DNA from: Paragonimus westermani
Taxonomy: Eukaryota > Platyhelminthes > Trematoda > Plagiorchiida > Troglotrematidae
Assembly (NCBI GenBank): GCA_008508345.1
Contig: QNGE01000749.1
Span: forward strand, 74,433 to 138,432
Reading direction: 5' to 3'
DNA: 64,000 nucleotides
Below, one piece after another: positions 1-8,025 of the stretch (positions are counted from its first letter, which is position 1; each line of letters starts with the position of its first letter). The position numbers and the translations under genes were made by a program. The notes below the pieces were generated by a model. It had not been told where the DNA came from. It searched no databases and worked only from the letters and a program-made list of their open reading frames with translations.

Positions 1-50
1 CGGTTGAGCGTTCAGATTTGATAATTCGGTCGTGTCTAATGTGAGGTCAA

Positions 51-105
51 TGGCGCAGTGGTCAACATGGTTGACTCATGAAAAGTGTGGCCGGAGTTCA
101 AATCC
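51..105 (+). promoter_or_regulatory. Internal pol III promoter (A and B boxes) of SINE
   Basis: TGGCGCAGTGGTC at 51-63 fits the tRNA A-box pattern TRGCNNAGYNGG, and GAGTTCAAATCC at 94-105 fits the B-box pattern GGTTCGANTCC with mismatches. The spacing of about 40 bases is normal for tRNA-derived SINEs. The flanking arms do not form a full acceptor stem, so this is not a tRNA gene. Confidence 0.6.
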
Positions 106-123
106 CGGCCGTGACAAGGCTAG

Positions 124-166
124 CACTGCTGACGAGCCCTAATGAGAGTGGAACTCGAGCCTAGTG
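124..166 (+). ncRNA. Degraded hammerhead ribozyme in SINE
   Basis: The box CTGACGA (129-135) and a later GAAC (151-154) are flanked by CACTG (124-128) and TAGTG (162-166), which pair as stem I with one G-T. Between GAA and stem I lies CTCGAGCC, the short stem III loop seen better preserved at 62079-62090. One A of the conserved GAAA box is missing and the cleavage triplet reads GCC where GTC is expected, so this copy is probably inactive. The stem II region is CCCTAATGAGAGTG. Confidence 0.55.
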
Positions 167-265
167 ATTGTTTTCGAAAGAGGCTGGCTGTAAAGTCTAT
201 CTGAATGCGAAGGCTGCGATCAAATGTGAGTGATGTTCAACTTGAAAATGAACCAAATCCCCGGC

Positions 266-1577
266 CACTCACCAGTACGTATTAATATATTTGTCATTTC
301 ACCTGTGGCGCTGCTTTTGGTCCTCCTTTTCGCTATGACATACAATGGACCGTTTGTACAGTCTGTTGCCCTTTTGCACTCTTGTTACATATTGTTTTTC
401 ATACCTGATATGTTCATTTTACATGTAAACTACTTGTCTATTGTCTGAATCAATACTCACTTCGTCCTCGACTTCTGCTTTCACGCAGTCGTGATTGTCG
501 TCGGCTAACCATGGCAGTGCCCTTCAACACGCTGGAGAAACCGAATTCGCTGAAATCTTTTTGTTATTGAAAGGGAGAACCTTCTCACAACACAGTGGAT
601 TTAGTGTGGTGGAATCTGTAGTGAACAGCTACTAGGAGTCATTGTATTTGCCTTGTAACACTGTCGCCTCAACTCTTCGTTCCAATAAACTTTCCAGATA
701 ACCATTCACTCCAAAGCGTTACAGTCAGGTAAGCAGTATCAGCCTGTTTTAATCAGCGGTATTTTCAGTATACCACACCACACGGTATGAAGTACACGTA
801 GTCATCAGTTCATGTTGGCTTTTTTAAAACTGCGTTTTATTGAACTACTGATTCTCTGTATGATGGGAGTGCAGGATTGTCTTATATCAACTTTCTCATC
901 GTATGTGACTGTGAAGGTTGGTTAGACTTTAGTGAGATGAATTAATTTGTTCAGTGAATTCCCCATTCTTGAAATAGATATTTATCGCCTACAGACAAAC
1001 TGTTTGAAAACGATTTTGAACTTTCTTAAAGTATGTTTTTACTTACAATTTTTATCAAAACGCTAATCAGAAGGGTGTGCAGCGTACTGTTCATTGCTAC
1101 GTCATAAATTTATCAGTATGATGTATCGGAAGGTAAAAGTGACACTAGAAGATCGTGATTTTCAGGTGATCCGTTACTACTGGAAGTAGAACACTTTTTA
1201 GAAATACCAACCCATTCACACTAGTTACAGAAAGGGACACCGATGAAAATGAATATACGTATACCGTACACTATCCCTTTTGATATCACCCCGGTCTAAC
1301 CCGTCAACCCGTTGCAGCCAGTTTTTGATGTCTTATCTTGAACTTTAAAATAGTACCAAACCGCTGAACCTTGAGAATTGATGCAAAATTCTTTTGGAGT
1401 TCAGAAAGCCCAGCCACTTCACCCACTGAACGTCCGCTAGGTTTGCGTTATTTTCACGTTTTCCAGGCATTTAGCCATATTTAAAAATGGAGTTCATCTG
1501 GAAAAAGTTACATCAAGCATAATTTCTTCGTGGTTTAAAATTTGAACTTTTGTCTGTCGTTTGATATTGTTGTTGTT
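266..1577. other. No gene recognised
   Basis: AT-leaning sequence with only short chance frames. One ORF at 230-448 starts inside the SINE and runs into this region. It is hydrophobic by composition and has no recognisable domain. No repeat partner elsewhere in the window was noticed. Confidence 0.5.
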
Positions 1578-2030
1578 CTAATCGCATAGATCATTTATTT
1601 TCAACCGCCGTTCCAGAACATGTCTGGTTTGGTTAGCATAACGTTTCAAGAGTTGTTCCGATGTAGAACTCGTGTTGTTTCTGCTGTGAAGTTGTTCTGT
1701 ACAAGAGTTTATGAAGACATGTGGAACACGTGTGAAATTGTCCTTGAGACGGTAACATAACTGAAGATTACAGACGTTATTCCAAAGGCTGGTCAATTAG
1801 ATTCTCAAACTGTGCTTATATTAATACGTTGCGTGGCCTACATAAGATTGTCTTGTAATCCGTGCCTGGAGAATGTGCTTCCAACTGGGGTGTACTTTGC
1901 GATACTGGAAGATGTCTTGAACTAATTTTTTTATCCGTTTTCTTCCAAGTTCGTTTTCAGTTTTGTTGACACTTTTACGAAATAAGAGTGTTTTTTTACC
2001 ACAGCTCCGTAAGTCGAAGCTCAAAAACAT
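1578..2030 (-). pseudogene. Decayed coding frame, family unknown
   Basis: A single minus-strand frame runs from an ATG at 2030 down to a stop at 1578, interrupted only by two TAA stops near 1821 and 1797. The two open halves (about 69 and 72 codons) are therefore in the same frame, as expected for one decayed coding region and less so for two unrelated chance ORFs. The upper half is basic and helix-prone (an ELGRKRIKKLVQDIF stretch); the lower half ends RHVLERRLKINDLCD. I do not recognise the family. It could be a dead transposon ORF or a host pseudogene. Alternatively, a micro-intron starting near 1849 with an AG near 1806 could remove the first stop, which would make part of it a real exon. 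The adjacent hairpin at 2203-2400 is mobile-element derived, which favours the transposon reading. Confidence 0.35.
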
Positions 2031-2236
2031 TCTGGCAGCAAATTACTGACAATTAGAGCTGATAATGCCAAAATGATTGTCCAGTATTTTTTATCCTGAA
2101 AGCAAAGTTTAATAAGTCTGACATTAGCATGTCTTTATCTACGTGTTCGCACGTAATTGAGTAGAAGCACGAAAGCCACGCCATAATCTAGAGACTAAAA
2201 CTTTGGCATTGGTATGTTCGCCGAGCTTGACATTTA

Positions 2237-2280
2237 GGTTGCAAACGTTTCATCACCAAGCGAGGTGACATCACCAGTGC
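2237..2280 (-). ncRNA. Hammerhead-like motif, left arm of hairpin
   Basis: This is the mirror of the right-arm motif, read on the minus strand. The core here is CTGGTGA (A to G at one core position), followed by the same stem II, GAAA, ACGT and TGCAACC. Each arm therefore carries a different single core change. Confidence 0.4.
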
Positions 2281-2321
2281 GTAAATGTTTCAGCGTTCAA
2301 AACTATACGCTGAAAGACTTA

Positions 2322-2366
2322 TGCACTAATGATGTCACCTCGCTTGGTGATGAAACGTTTGCAACC
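2322..2366 (+). ncRNA. Hammerhead-like motif, right arm of hairpin
   Basis: The parts in order are: TGCA (2322-2325); CTAATGA (2326-2332), one base off the CTGANGA core; a good stem II formed by GTCACC (2334-2339) and GGTGAT (2346-2351) around TCGCTT; GAAA (2352-2355); the minimal stem III ACGT (2355-2358); and TGCAACC (2360-2366), which closes a 4-bp stem I with TGCA. Two-base-pair stem III is the form described for hammerheads of Penelope-like elements. The core substitution makes activity doubtful. Confidence 0.45.
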
Positions 2367-2400
2367 TAAATGCCATGCTCGGCGAACATACCAATGACAA

Positions 2401-3687
2401 AACCATCAACCCGAGCTACGAAAAACACCACCACTGTTACCAACCATCAGACTAAAACTTTGCATGCGCGTCACATGCGGTTTAAGAACACTGAAATAAC
2501 AAACCAAGAAGGTTGAACTAAATTGAGTTGGCATTCGGTAACCAATGAACGTTCACATTTACCATTCGACTTACGTCAGTGACAGAGGATATACGTGAAA
2601 CGATAGGAACATTTATGGGCATGAAGGTCAACTAAGAACCAACGTTGGACATACCTTCGAAATCAACTGGAAAAATTGAATTAACCAATGGAGTTTTAAA
2701 AGAAAAAATAGGTAAAAGAAAACGTCCAGTCTAGAAATGAAAAGCGTTCTTCAGAGCATACTCCTCCAAACGTTTAATTCTATTTGTTGCGTAACCTCTA
2801 TATAAGCAAAACAAATGGAAATTCACTGCTGGAAATGTCTCAGGTTCCTTAATTTAGCTGCTGAAACAGTCGAGTAGAGATACAGAACGCGAAGCAAAAA
2901 CCCCAATGCAGCGATTGTCAGACACTTCTAGTCAGGACGTTATCACACTAAACGAGTTGATCTGTCCGCTGATGCATATTTGGGATATGGTGAAAGGAAC
3001 ATTCGGGTCTACTTTACCCCAGGTAGATCATAGCTGCTGAATCGATGCAGAGTGTACTTCCGAATGGTACCCCTCGTGGAATGCGCCTCAGGTGGGAGTC
3101 CGAAATTTACATGCTAGGTAGCTCAGCGGTGGAAAATTCATATTATCTTATATAACTTGCAATAGCGTTCATCCATACGTTTAAGGTCAGTAACTTGAAA
3201 ACCTCTGGCTTTCTCACTCAGTTATTTGTGAATACTTATTTTTGGCTCCAGCTCAGATTTCACTATTGCAATGTATCACATTTTTGTTCCCGAAGAAAGG
3301 GAGTTTTAAGTTTGCCTGCAAGCTAATTACTTAGCCCAGACAATTATTCATACTCCTGTTGGTGTAATTCCTCTGAGGTTCAACAAATACGGGTAGTATG
3401 GAGATCATAGATAATACTCCCATCTGTGACAACTGTGAGCAGGTCTATTTTTGATGCAACCACTATGACAGGCTAATCCGAACATTGGGCATACGGGGTT
3501 TCGTCCACGTTTCAAGAATATTTTAAGAACAGCTGACAGAAAGACTGAGTTCCGTCTGTCGAACGCAATACTCTGCGATCAAACAATTACCCCCGAAATG
3601 CTCGTTAAAGGGTATGCGATAGAAGTGAGGCAAGGAAGAACCAGTGGCGACTGTGCCAAAGACAAACTAAAATGCGATAAAACTTAC
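2401..3687. other. No gene recognised
   Basis: No convincing exon, repeat or RNA was seen. The sequence just right of the hairpin (2401-2450) may continue the same retroelement tail, but there is no second copy in the window to define its end. Confidence 0.4.
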
Positions 3688-3804
3688 TGCACAAGTTAGA
3701 AAATTTGTCCCACCGGATCAACTGAGCATTACGAAACGGTACGTAAGGCGGCCTACAAAATTGTGGAACTAAACGCACTAACTGGGACCAGGAAATTACC
3801 ATTG
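3688..3804 (-). CDS. Candidate internal exon, unknown protein
   Basis: An open minus-strand segment of 117 nt bounded by an AG acceptor (CTTCGACAG, ending at 3805) and a strong donor (GCA then GTAAGTT, starting at 3687). The frame reads about 38 residues, including QLVRLVPQFCRPPYVPFRN, with no recognised domain. An ATG lies two bases inside the acceptor, so it could also be read as a start. No phase-compatible neighbour was identified. Open segments of this length with GT-AG edges also arise by chance, hence the low score. Confidence 0.25.
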
Positions 3805-4493
3805 CTGTCGAAGTACAGAGTTTTTCCCACAGTTTTGCTTCTCATGTGATTAGTGGTTTTGCCCACTAGTGCTGGCAAGCATACATAAGCAGGACCAGTG
3901 GAAGACTTCAAGAGAGAATAAGCTAACATTTTTCAGCATGGTAAACGAATCGATGGTAAAGCTTATAAGGTTTCGCTATTAATTGCAAGGTGTTCGAGAC
4001 CGGACATCGCGGATGTTCCAGTTCAGTGTCGAGTGTGGTTGGATATTCGTTGTTCAAATTCATGATAATCTTGCTGATCATCACGTTTTGGCCAAAACTG
4101 TGTGCACTTAAAGAACAATATGTGACCCTTAGGCTGGCTTGAGGTTAACATCCCCGTTTACTTTCACTAACCACTAAAGTACGTTGCACGTAACAACAAC
4201 AAATGAACGGGTCAACCAAATAGTTTCGGTCGTTGATGCAATGGCGTTGCATTCATTTCCATGATATGTAGATTGGTTACGTCACTACCATGTATACACA
4301 CAAAACTGGTCGGCGTTGTATAAATTGGAGTGCTTAACTAACCGTTAACAGTGTCGGGTTCTGATGCCAAAACAACACCTTGAGCGATTTGGTCGGATCA
4401 ACTATGTAACCGCTTGTTAGTATCCTTTAGCGATCGATGAAGCAAGGTTCTCCGAAGTTTCTTCAATCAACAGGTCATTTTCTGATATTACAG

Positions 4494-4560
4494 CTAACAG
4501 TCACTCGAGCGAATGTTCAGTTGTACGTTGATGTACGCACCGTCATACGACGGTGCGCAG
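4494..4560 (+). CDS. Candidate exon 1 of a two-exon pair
   Basis: The segment follows a good acceptor (TCTGATATTACAG) and ends at a strong donor (GCGCAG then GTCAGT). It is 67 nt, begins in phase 0 and reads LTVTRANVQLYVDVRTVIRRCA before splitting a codon after its first base. The next candidate exon at 4699 begins with two bases, so the join is in phase. The family is unknown. The frame is also open without splicing from an ATG at 4437 to a stop at 4670 (77 codons), which is the competing reading. Confidence 0.3.
4536..4557. repeat. Perfect 9-bp stem, 4-base loop
   Basis: CGCACCGTC at 4536-4544 and GACGGTGCG at 4549-4557 are exact reverse complements separated by ATAC. The stem is GC-rich in an AT-leaning region. 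It lies inside the candidate exon, directly before its donor site, where an RNA fold could affect splicing. That is inference only. Confidence 0.6.
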
Positions 4561-4698
4561 GTCAGTTATCGGTATTAATGTCGAGAAAGCGGCCAACTGA
4601 ATGCGGTAAACCCGAAGAAATGGGTGTCTTCGATCGCCGGGAACATTCTCGCAAACGGTTACTTAAATGATACTGCAAACTGTTTAAGTTATTTTTAG

Positions 4699-4753
4699 GC
4701 AATGACAACCCGAAAATGTTGTGTACAGCTTGCGTGAAACTGGCTGGTTTCAG
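4699..4753 (+). CDS. Candidate exon 2 of a two-exon pair
   Basis: The segment is 55 nt after the acceptor GTTATTTTTAG and before a donor (TTTCAG then GTTAGC). It begins with two bases that complete the split glycine codon from the 4494-4560 segment and reads NDNPKMLCTACVKLAGF. The C-x-x-C spacing recalls one half of a zinc-binding module, but two cysteines are too little to assign one. The intron between the two segments would be 138 bp (4561-4698). The Penelope insertion begins 250 bp downstream, so any further exon would lie beyond it. Confidence 0.3.
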
Positions 4754-5000
4754 GTTAGCGACTGAGGACAACGAGTAACAAATGATAAAATCAGGAACAA
4801 TATCATCACATGGAAATTCTCAAGAAGTTGTATGTGTGAAGGGCTACATATCTTGAGAGGCAGTGAACAAATTGACTTAGCACCCTGAGTAAAGGAAACT
4901 CAGTGAGTAGTGTGCAAATGAAAACAATTTCCATAGATCCAATAGAATGATGCTTCATGTGGGCCGCCAAATAGACGTTAGATACCAAACAACTGGTTCT

Positions 5001-5682
5001 GAGAAAAAAAGCGTAGCGAACAAACATGTTTTCAGTGTTACATCAACAGGTAAAATACAACACATTTATATGAGTTCGCTGGGGATAGTATGTCAGTGGG
5101 GTGAAGGATGGTGATCATTAATGTTCAGTTAGTCAAACTCGTGAAATCTAGTTATGTAGCACGAGTGAATAGGGTTGCAAACGTTTTCGGAAAATCGGTA
5201 CTCCTATGTAACAAATCGATCCGGGCTATCGATACAAGGCCACGGAAGGTTCAGTGTTTTGACCAGACGTTTTTGTGAGCATAGCGAGTGCGAATGAAAG
5301 CGGATTGCGATGGCTTCTGCAATGGCTAGTAGACGACCTTTGACCCACTTTGATAGGCTTGAACGAATCGGCCGGGTTGATCAGATGATTCGATTCCATC
5401 AAGTGAGTAGCGACCGCTGATGAACAAACCTCTATCGACCCTCGAGCTAGCCACGCCGGATGATGCTCCCGCATGCGTTCAGATAGTCGCCTTATTGTGC
5501 GGCCTATGTAGCTTGTTCCACAGGAACAAACGAAACGTTAAACACAAAAAGAGGTAGCATGTAGAGGCAATATATCTTTTAGCTGGGGACGCAAAACTGG
5601 TGTGGATGTAAACCGAATACGTAGTTGAGCTGCGAAATGGGTTTTGTTAAGTGCTACGTTACTGGACCATCCTCAGACGAAA
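5001..5682 (-). repeat. Left 682-bp arm of Penelope inverted repeat
   Basis: This arm is the reverse complement of 6015-6695 with only a few differences seen, the clearest at the outer end (A-run length and one base near 5008-5025). On the minus strand it runs from an RT-side junction (5682) through the GIY-YIG endonuclease to the 3' untranslated part, ending at 5001. It is continuous with the RT fragment at 5654-6014, so together they form one internally deleted minus-strand element. Confidence 0.9.
5226..5565 (-). pseudogene. GIY-YIG endonuclease domain of Penelope, left copy
   Basis: Penelope-like retroelements carry a C-terminal GIY-YIG endonuclease that nicks the target DNA. On the minus strand the order CSCG, SYIGRT, RRLSERMREH is visible from about 5528 down to 5460, then SSAVATHLMESNH, as expected for the Penelope form of this domain (cysteine pair, YIG, downstream arginine and E-H). 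The frame then shifts near 5347: the expected C-terminal segment LLAIAEAIAIR is readable only in another frame. There is no upstream start, and the RT core is missing. The right copy carries the same break. Confidence 0.75.
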
Positions 5683-6014
5683 ATTTCGGTCCTGATGATG
5701 AAACTTCAACAGCAAATTTATCCAACACCAAAGAAGAAAAATTATGCACGAGCCGTTCTGGAGTTTTCGGAAATTCGGCATTAGGTTTAGTCGGGATGAG
5801 TTGATTTCTTAGCCTTACTGACTTCTTTTCTCGTCTTTTGGCCACGATCTGTTGAACGTAACCCTCATAGTCGTTTACCTCATTCGGTGACAACTCTGCT
5901 ATTATCCTTGCGGAAACATCCTACTTGTAGTCCAAGTCACATGCCCTGTTCGTCCATGTGTCCTTCTCATTTTCAGCTAGTCGCTGTAGTGCAGTCCCGT
6001 TGATGTTGGTGCGA
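5654..6014 (-). pseudogene. Penelope reverse transcriptase N-terminal fragment
   Basis: The 332-base spacer between the arms and its left edge encode, on the minus strand, about 110 residues in one frame with a single stop near 5933. It includes the segment RLVHNFSSLVLDKF followed by GPKF, which resembles the motif just ahead of the RT core in Penelope proteins (an N-L/F-S-S-x-x-L block then G-x-K-F). The frame ends at the junction with the left arm (about 5682) and stops at 5654, so the catalytic RT motifs have been deleted. The match is from memory of the family, not a search. Confidence 0.55.
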
Positions 6015-6695
6015 TTTCGTCTGAGGATGGTCCAGTAACGTAGCACTTAACAAAACCCATTTCGCAGCTCAACTACGTATTCGGTTTACATCCACACCAG
6101 TTTTGCGTCCCCAGCTAAAAGATATATTGCCTCTACATGCTACCTCTTTTTGTGTTTAACGTTTCGTTTGTTCCTGTGGAACAAGCTACATAGGCCGCAC
6201 AATAAGGCGACTATCTGAACGCATGCGGGAGCATCATCCGGCGTGGCTAGCTCGAGGGTCGATAGAGGTTTGTTCATCAGCGGTCGCTACTCACTTGATG
6301 GAATCGAATCATCTGATCAACCCGGCCGATTCGTTCAAGCCTATCAAAGTGGGTCAAAGGTCGTCTACTAGCCATTGCAGAAGCCATCGCAATCCGCTTT
6401 CATTCGCACTCGCTATGCTCACAAAAACGTCTGGTCAAAACACTGAACCTTCCGTGGCCTTGTATCGATAGCCCGGATCGATTTGTTACATAGGAGTACC
6501 GATTTTCCGAAAACGTTTGCAACCCTATTCACTCGTGCTACATAACTAGATTTCACGAGTTTGACTAACTGAACATTAATGATCACCATCCTTCACCCCA
6601 CTGACATACTATCCCCAGCGAACTCATATAAATGTGTTGTATTTTACCTGTTGATGTAACACTGAAAACAAGTTTGTTCGCTACGCGTTTTTCTC
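6015..6695 (+). repeat. Right arm of Penelope inverted repeat
   Basis: Position y in this arm pairs with 11697 minus y in the left arm over the inspected coding region, so there is no net indel there. It begins abruptly at TTTCGTCTGAGG with no RT sequence ahead of it, i.e. it is a 5'-truncated copy facing away from the left copy. Its 3' untranslated part contains GAAAACGTTTGCAACC near 6507, shared with the 2203-2400 hairpin. Confidence 0.9.
6132..6471 (+). pseudogene. GIY-YIG endonuclease domain of Penelope, right copy
   Basis: The same endonuclease domain as the left copy, on the plus strand: cysteine pair at 6169-6177, YIG near 6187-6195, RRLSERMREH to about 6237, and an 82-codon open stretch (6223-6471) identical in translation to the left copy. 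The frameshift after SFKPIKV (near 6350) is shared with the left copy. Because the copy is 5'-truncated there is no RT or start codon. Confidence 0.75.
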
Positions 6696-6850
6696 ATGGC
6701 TAAACTGGGCATATTCACGGCACTCAAACAACTAGTTCTGTCTAGGAATACGGCACCGATACCACTGTAATTCAGGAACATTCCCGTACTCTTTTTCAAC
6801 AGATCTACAGTGAAGCATACTTTAACCTAGCCCTGTGGATGCAGGTAAAC

Positions 6851-7018
6851 CTGTTGGACGTCAGGATAACTGGAAACTCTTATAATTCCGCGCATCTCAT
6901 CCAACCAGTTGTTAGTCTGACTACTCAGAATACCATTGCTATGTGTGCATGAGAAGCCGGACACAAAAGTGATGCAGACTAATTTATCATCAAACCGCAG
7001 TTTGAAAATTTGCGGTTT
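6851..7018 (-). CDS. Candidate internal exon, unknown protein
   Basis: A 168-nt minus-strand segment (56 codons, phase 0 at both ends) between the acceptor GTGCCTGCCACAG and the donor CAACAG then GTTTAC. The product contains LRFDDKLVCITFVSGFSC and NNWLDEMRGIIRVSSYPDV. Codons show frequent purine first positions (GAT GAT, GTC, GTG, GGC, GAT GAG), as in real coding DNA. No family was recognised. It lies 110 bp right of the Penelope target duplication, so if real that insertion sits in or near an intron of this gene. Confidence 0.4.
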
Positions 7019-7827
7019 CTGTGGCAGGCACATTAGGAAACCCCTACTTTGTTTATAAAGAAAAATGACATTTCCCATGTCGATCTCGGTAACTTACGAG
7101 TAATGCCATCCTACTAGCATTTGCTCCATTTTACTTTTAGTTAAACATATAATTGACATATAATTTCAAGCCGAGCTTTGTCACCCTAACTTTGGGCACA
7201 ACCCACAATCTGACATGCACTTCCGTTTTTGCACCCTTCCATTCGCAGTCCTTAGGATTTCTGCGCTCAAGCTAACACGGATATGTCATTTACATGTCAC
7301 GATTTCCAAGGTGCCACTAATGTTCGACCATCAACCACACGGACTTCGTCACTTGTTAGTAATTATGCTCGATACAAACTAGGTTTACCATGTTCTGTGT
7401 GCTGGAGAGTGAAAAGGAAGTGAAGTTTCAATATGCAAAACACTGTATGTCCCGTTACTTGCTCTTTATATTACTGTTTTTCATGGTCACTTTCGAAAAG
7501 GTTATCTCTTTATGAATCAGCACACGGTTATGTTGGCTAATAAATCCGAACAAACCCTTGCGTTTCGCTCAACTCAAGCTGGGCACACTCAAGGTTACTA
7601 GTTCATATACAAGAATATTTTCCGATTTTCCATGTCTGAAACATACGAGGGTTCTGTTTTTAAGCGACTACTACTAGCATTACCGACATTGGGTTGGAAC
7701 AGCCCCAACCGACTCAACTACAGAGTTCTCTGTCTCCAAAATGCACACTCATGATACTTCTTTGTGGGAGCTAAGTTTCGCCCATAGAATTCTGTAACCT
7801 ACCTGGATTAGGTAAGCTCAATACACG

Positions 7828-8025
7828 ATGTTTTCGGGTGTGTTGCTCGAAAGAAATCACTGTGCATCAGCATTGGCAACCGTATTTTGCTTACCTGGCC
7901 CTAATATGTGTTCCAGAGAGTTTTGTTATTGCAAAGATGACCTAATTAGAGCAAACCAGTCAGATGGACTGGATAAAAACTTCTTGCTAAGAGAGAACTA
8001 CTTTTCTAGTAACCGATATCTGTAG
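7828..8025 (+). CDS. Small cysteine-containing ORF, unknown
   Basis: A 65-codon ORF with its own ATG (7828) and a TAG stop. It has five cysteines (residues 12, 21, 28, 33 and 35) and an even, purine-first codon pattern. No signal peptide is evident: residues 1-20 are only mildly hydrophobic and contain E and R. No polyadenylation signal was identified close downstream. It could be a chance frame or an exon read past a splice site. Confidence 0.22.
   Translation: MFSGVLLERNHCASALATVFCLPGPNMCSREFCYCKDDLIRANQSDGLDKNFLLRENYFSSNRYL

Larger units (their letters stand above)
41..265 (+). mobile_element. tRNA-derived SINE with hammerhead segment
   Basis: A short non-coding retroposon. It opens with a tRNA-like RNA polymerase III promoter (A box near 51-63, B box near 94-105), continues into a hammerhead-like segment (124-166), and ends in a tail with the words TTTTCGAAAGAGGCTGGCTG and GCTGCGATCAAATG. 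The same order of parts (tRNA-like, hammerhead, CTGCGATCAAATG tail) recurs reverse-complemented at 61672-61900, which shows that this is a repeat family and not chance. The arrangement matches the known trematode Sm-alpha type of SINE, in which a pol III promoter drives an RNA containing a hammerhead ribozyme. The 3' limit is approximate. The 5' limit lies near the window edge and could extend a little further left. Confidence 0.7.
2203..2400. repeat. 198-bp hairpin: 78-bp inverted arms
   Basis: Arms at 2203-2280 and 2323-2400 are near-perfect reverse complements, both carrying the words GGTATGTTCGCCGAGC and CGCTTGGTGATGAAACG (in opposite sense). The 42-base loop contains a second inverted repeat (TTTCAGCGT at 2288-2296 with ACGCTGAAA at 2307-2315), so the whole segment folds as one long imperfect hairpin. 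Each arm contains a hammerhead-like motif. The segment CGTTTGCAACC also occurs in both arms of the Penelope insertion at 5001-6695, which suggests a retroelement-terminus origin. Confidence 0.8.
4986..6739. mobile_element. Penelope-like insertion with target duplication
   Basis: The whole inserted unit runs between two imperfect 15-bp direct repeats: CAAACAACTGGTTCT at 4986-5000 and CAAACAACTAGTTCT at 6725-6739 (14 of 15 match). The left copy abuts the inverted structure exactly. The right copy is 29 bp beyond the end of the right arm, leaving an extra tail at 6696-6724. Inside are two head-to-head copies of a Penelope 3' region and an RT N-terminal fragment. Penelope elements are known for tandem or inverted partial copies and short extra tails, so the structure fits the family. 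It is non-autonomous because the RT core is absent. Confidence 0.7.
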
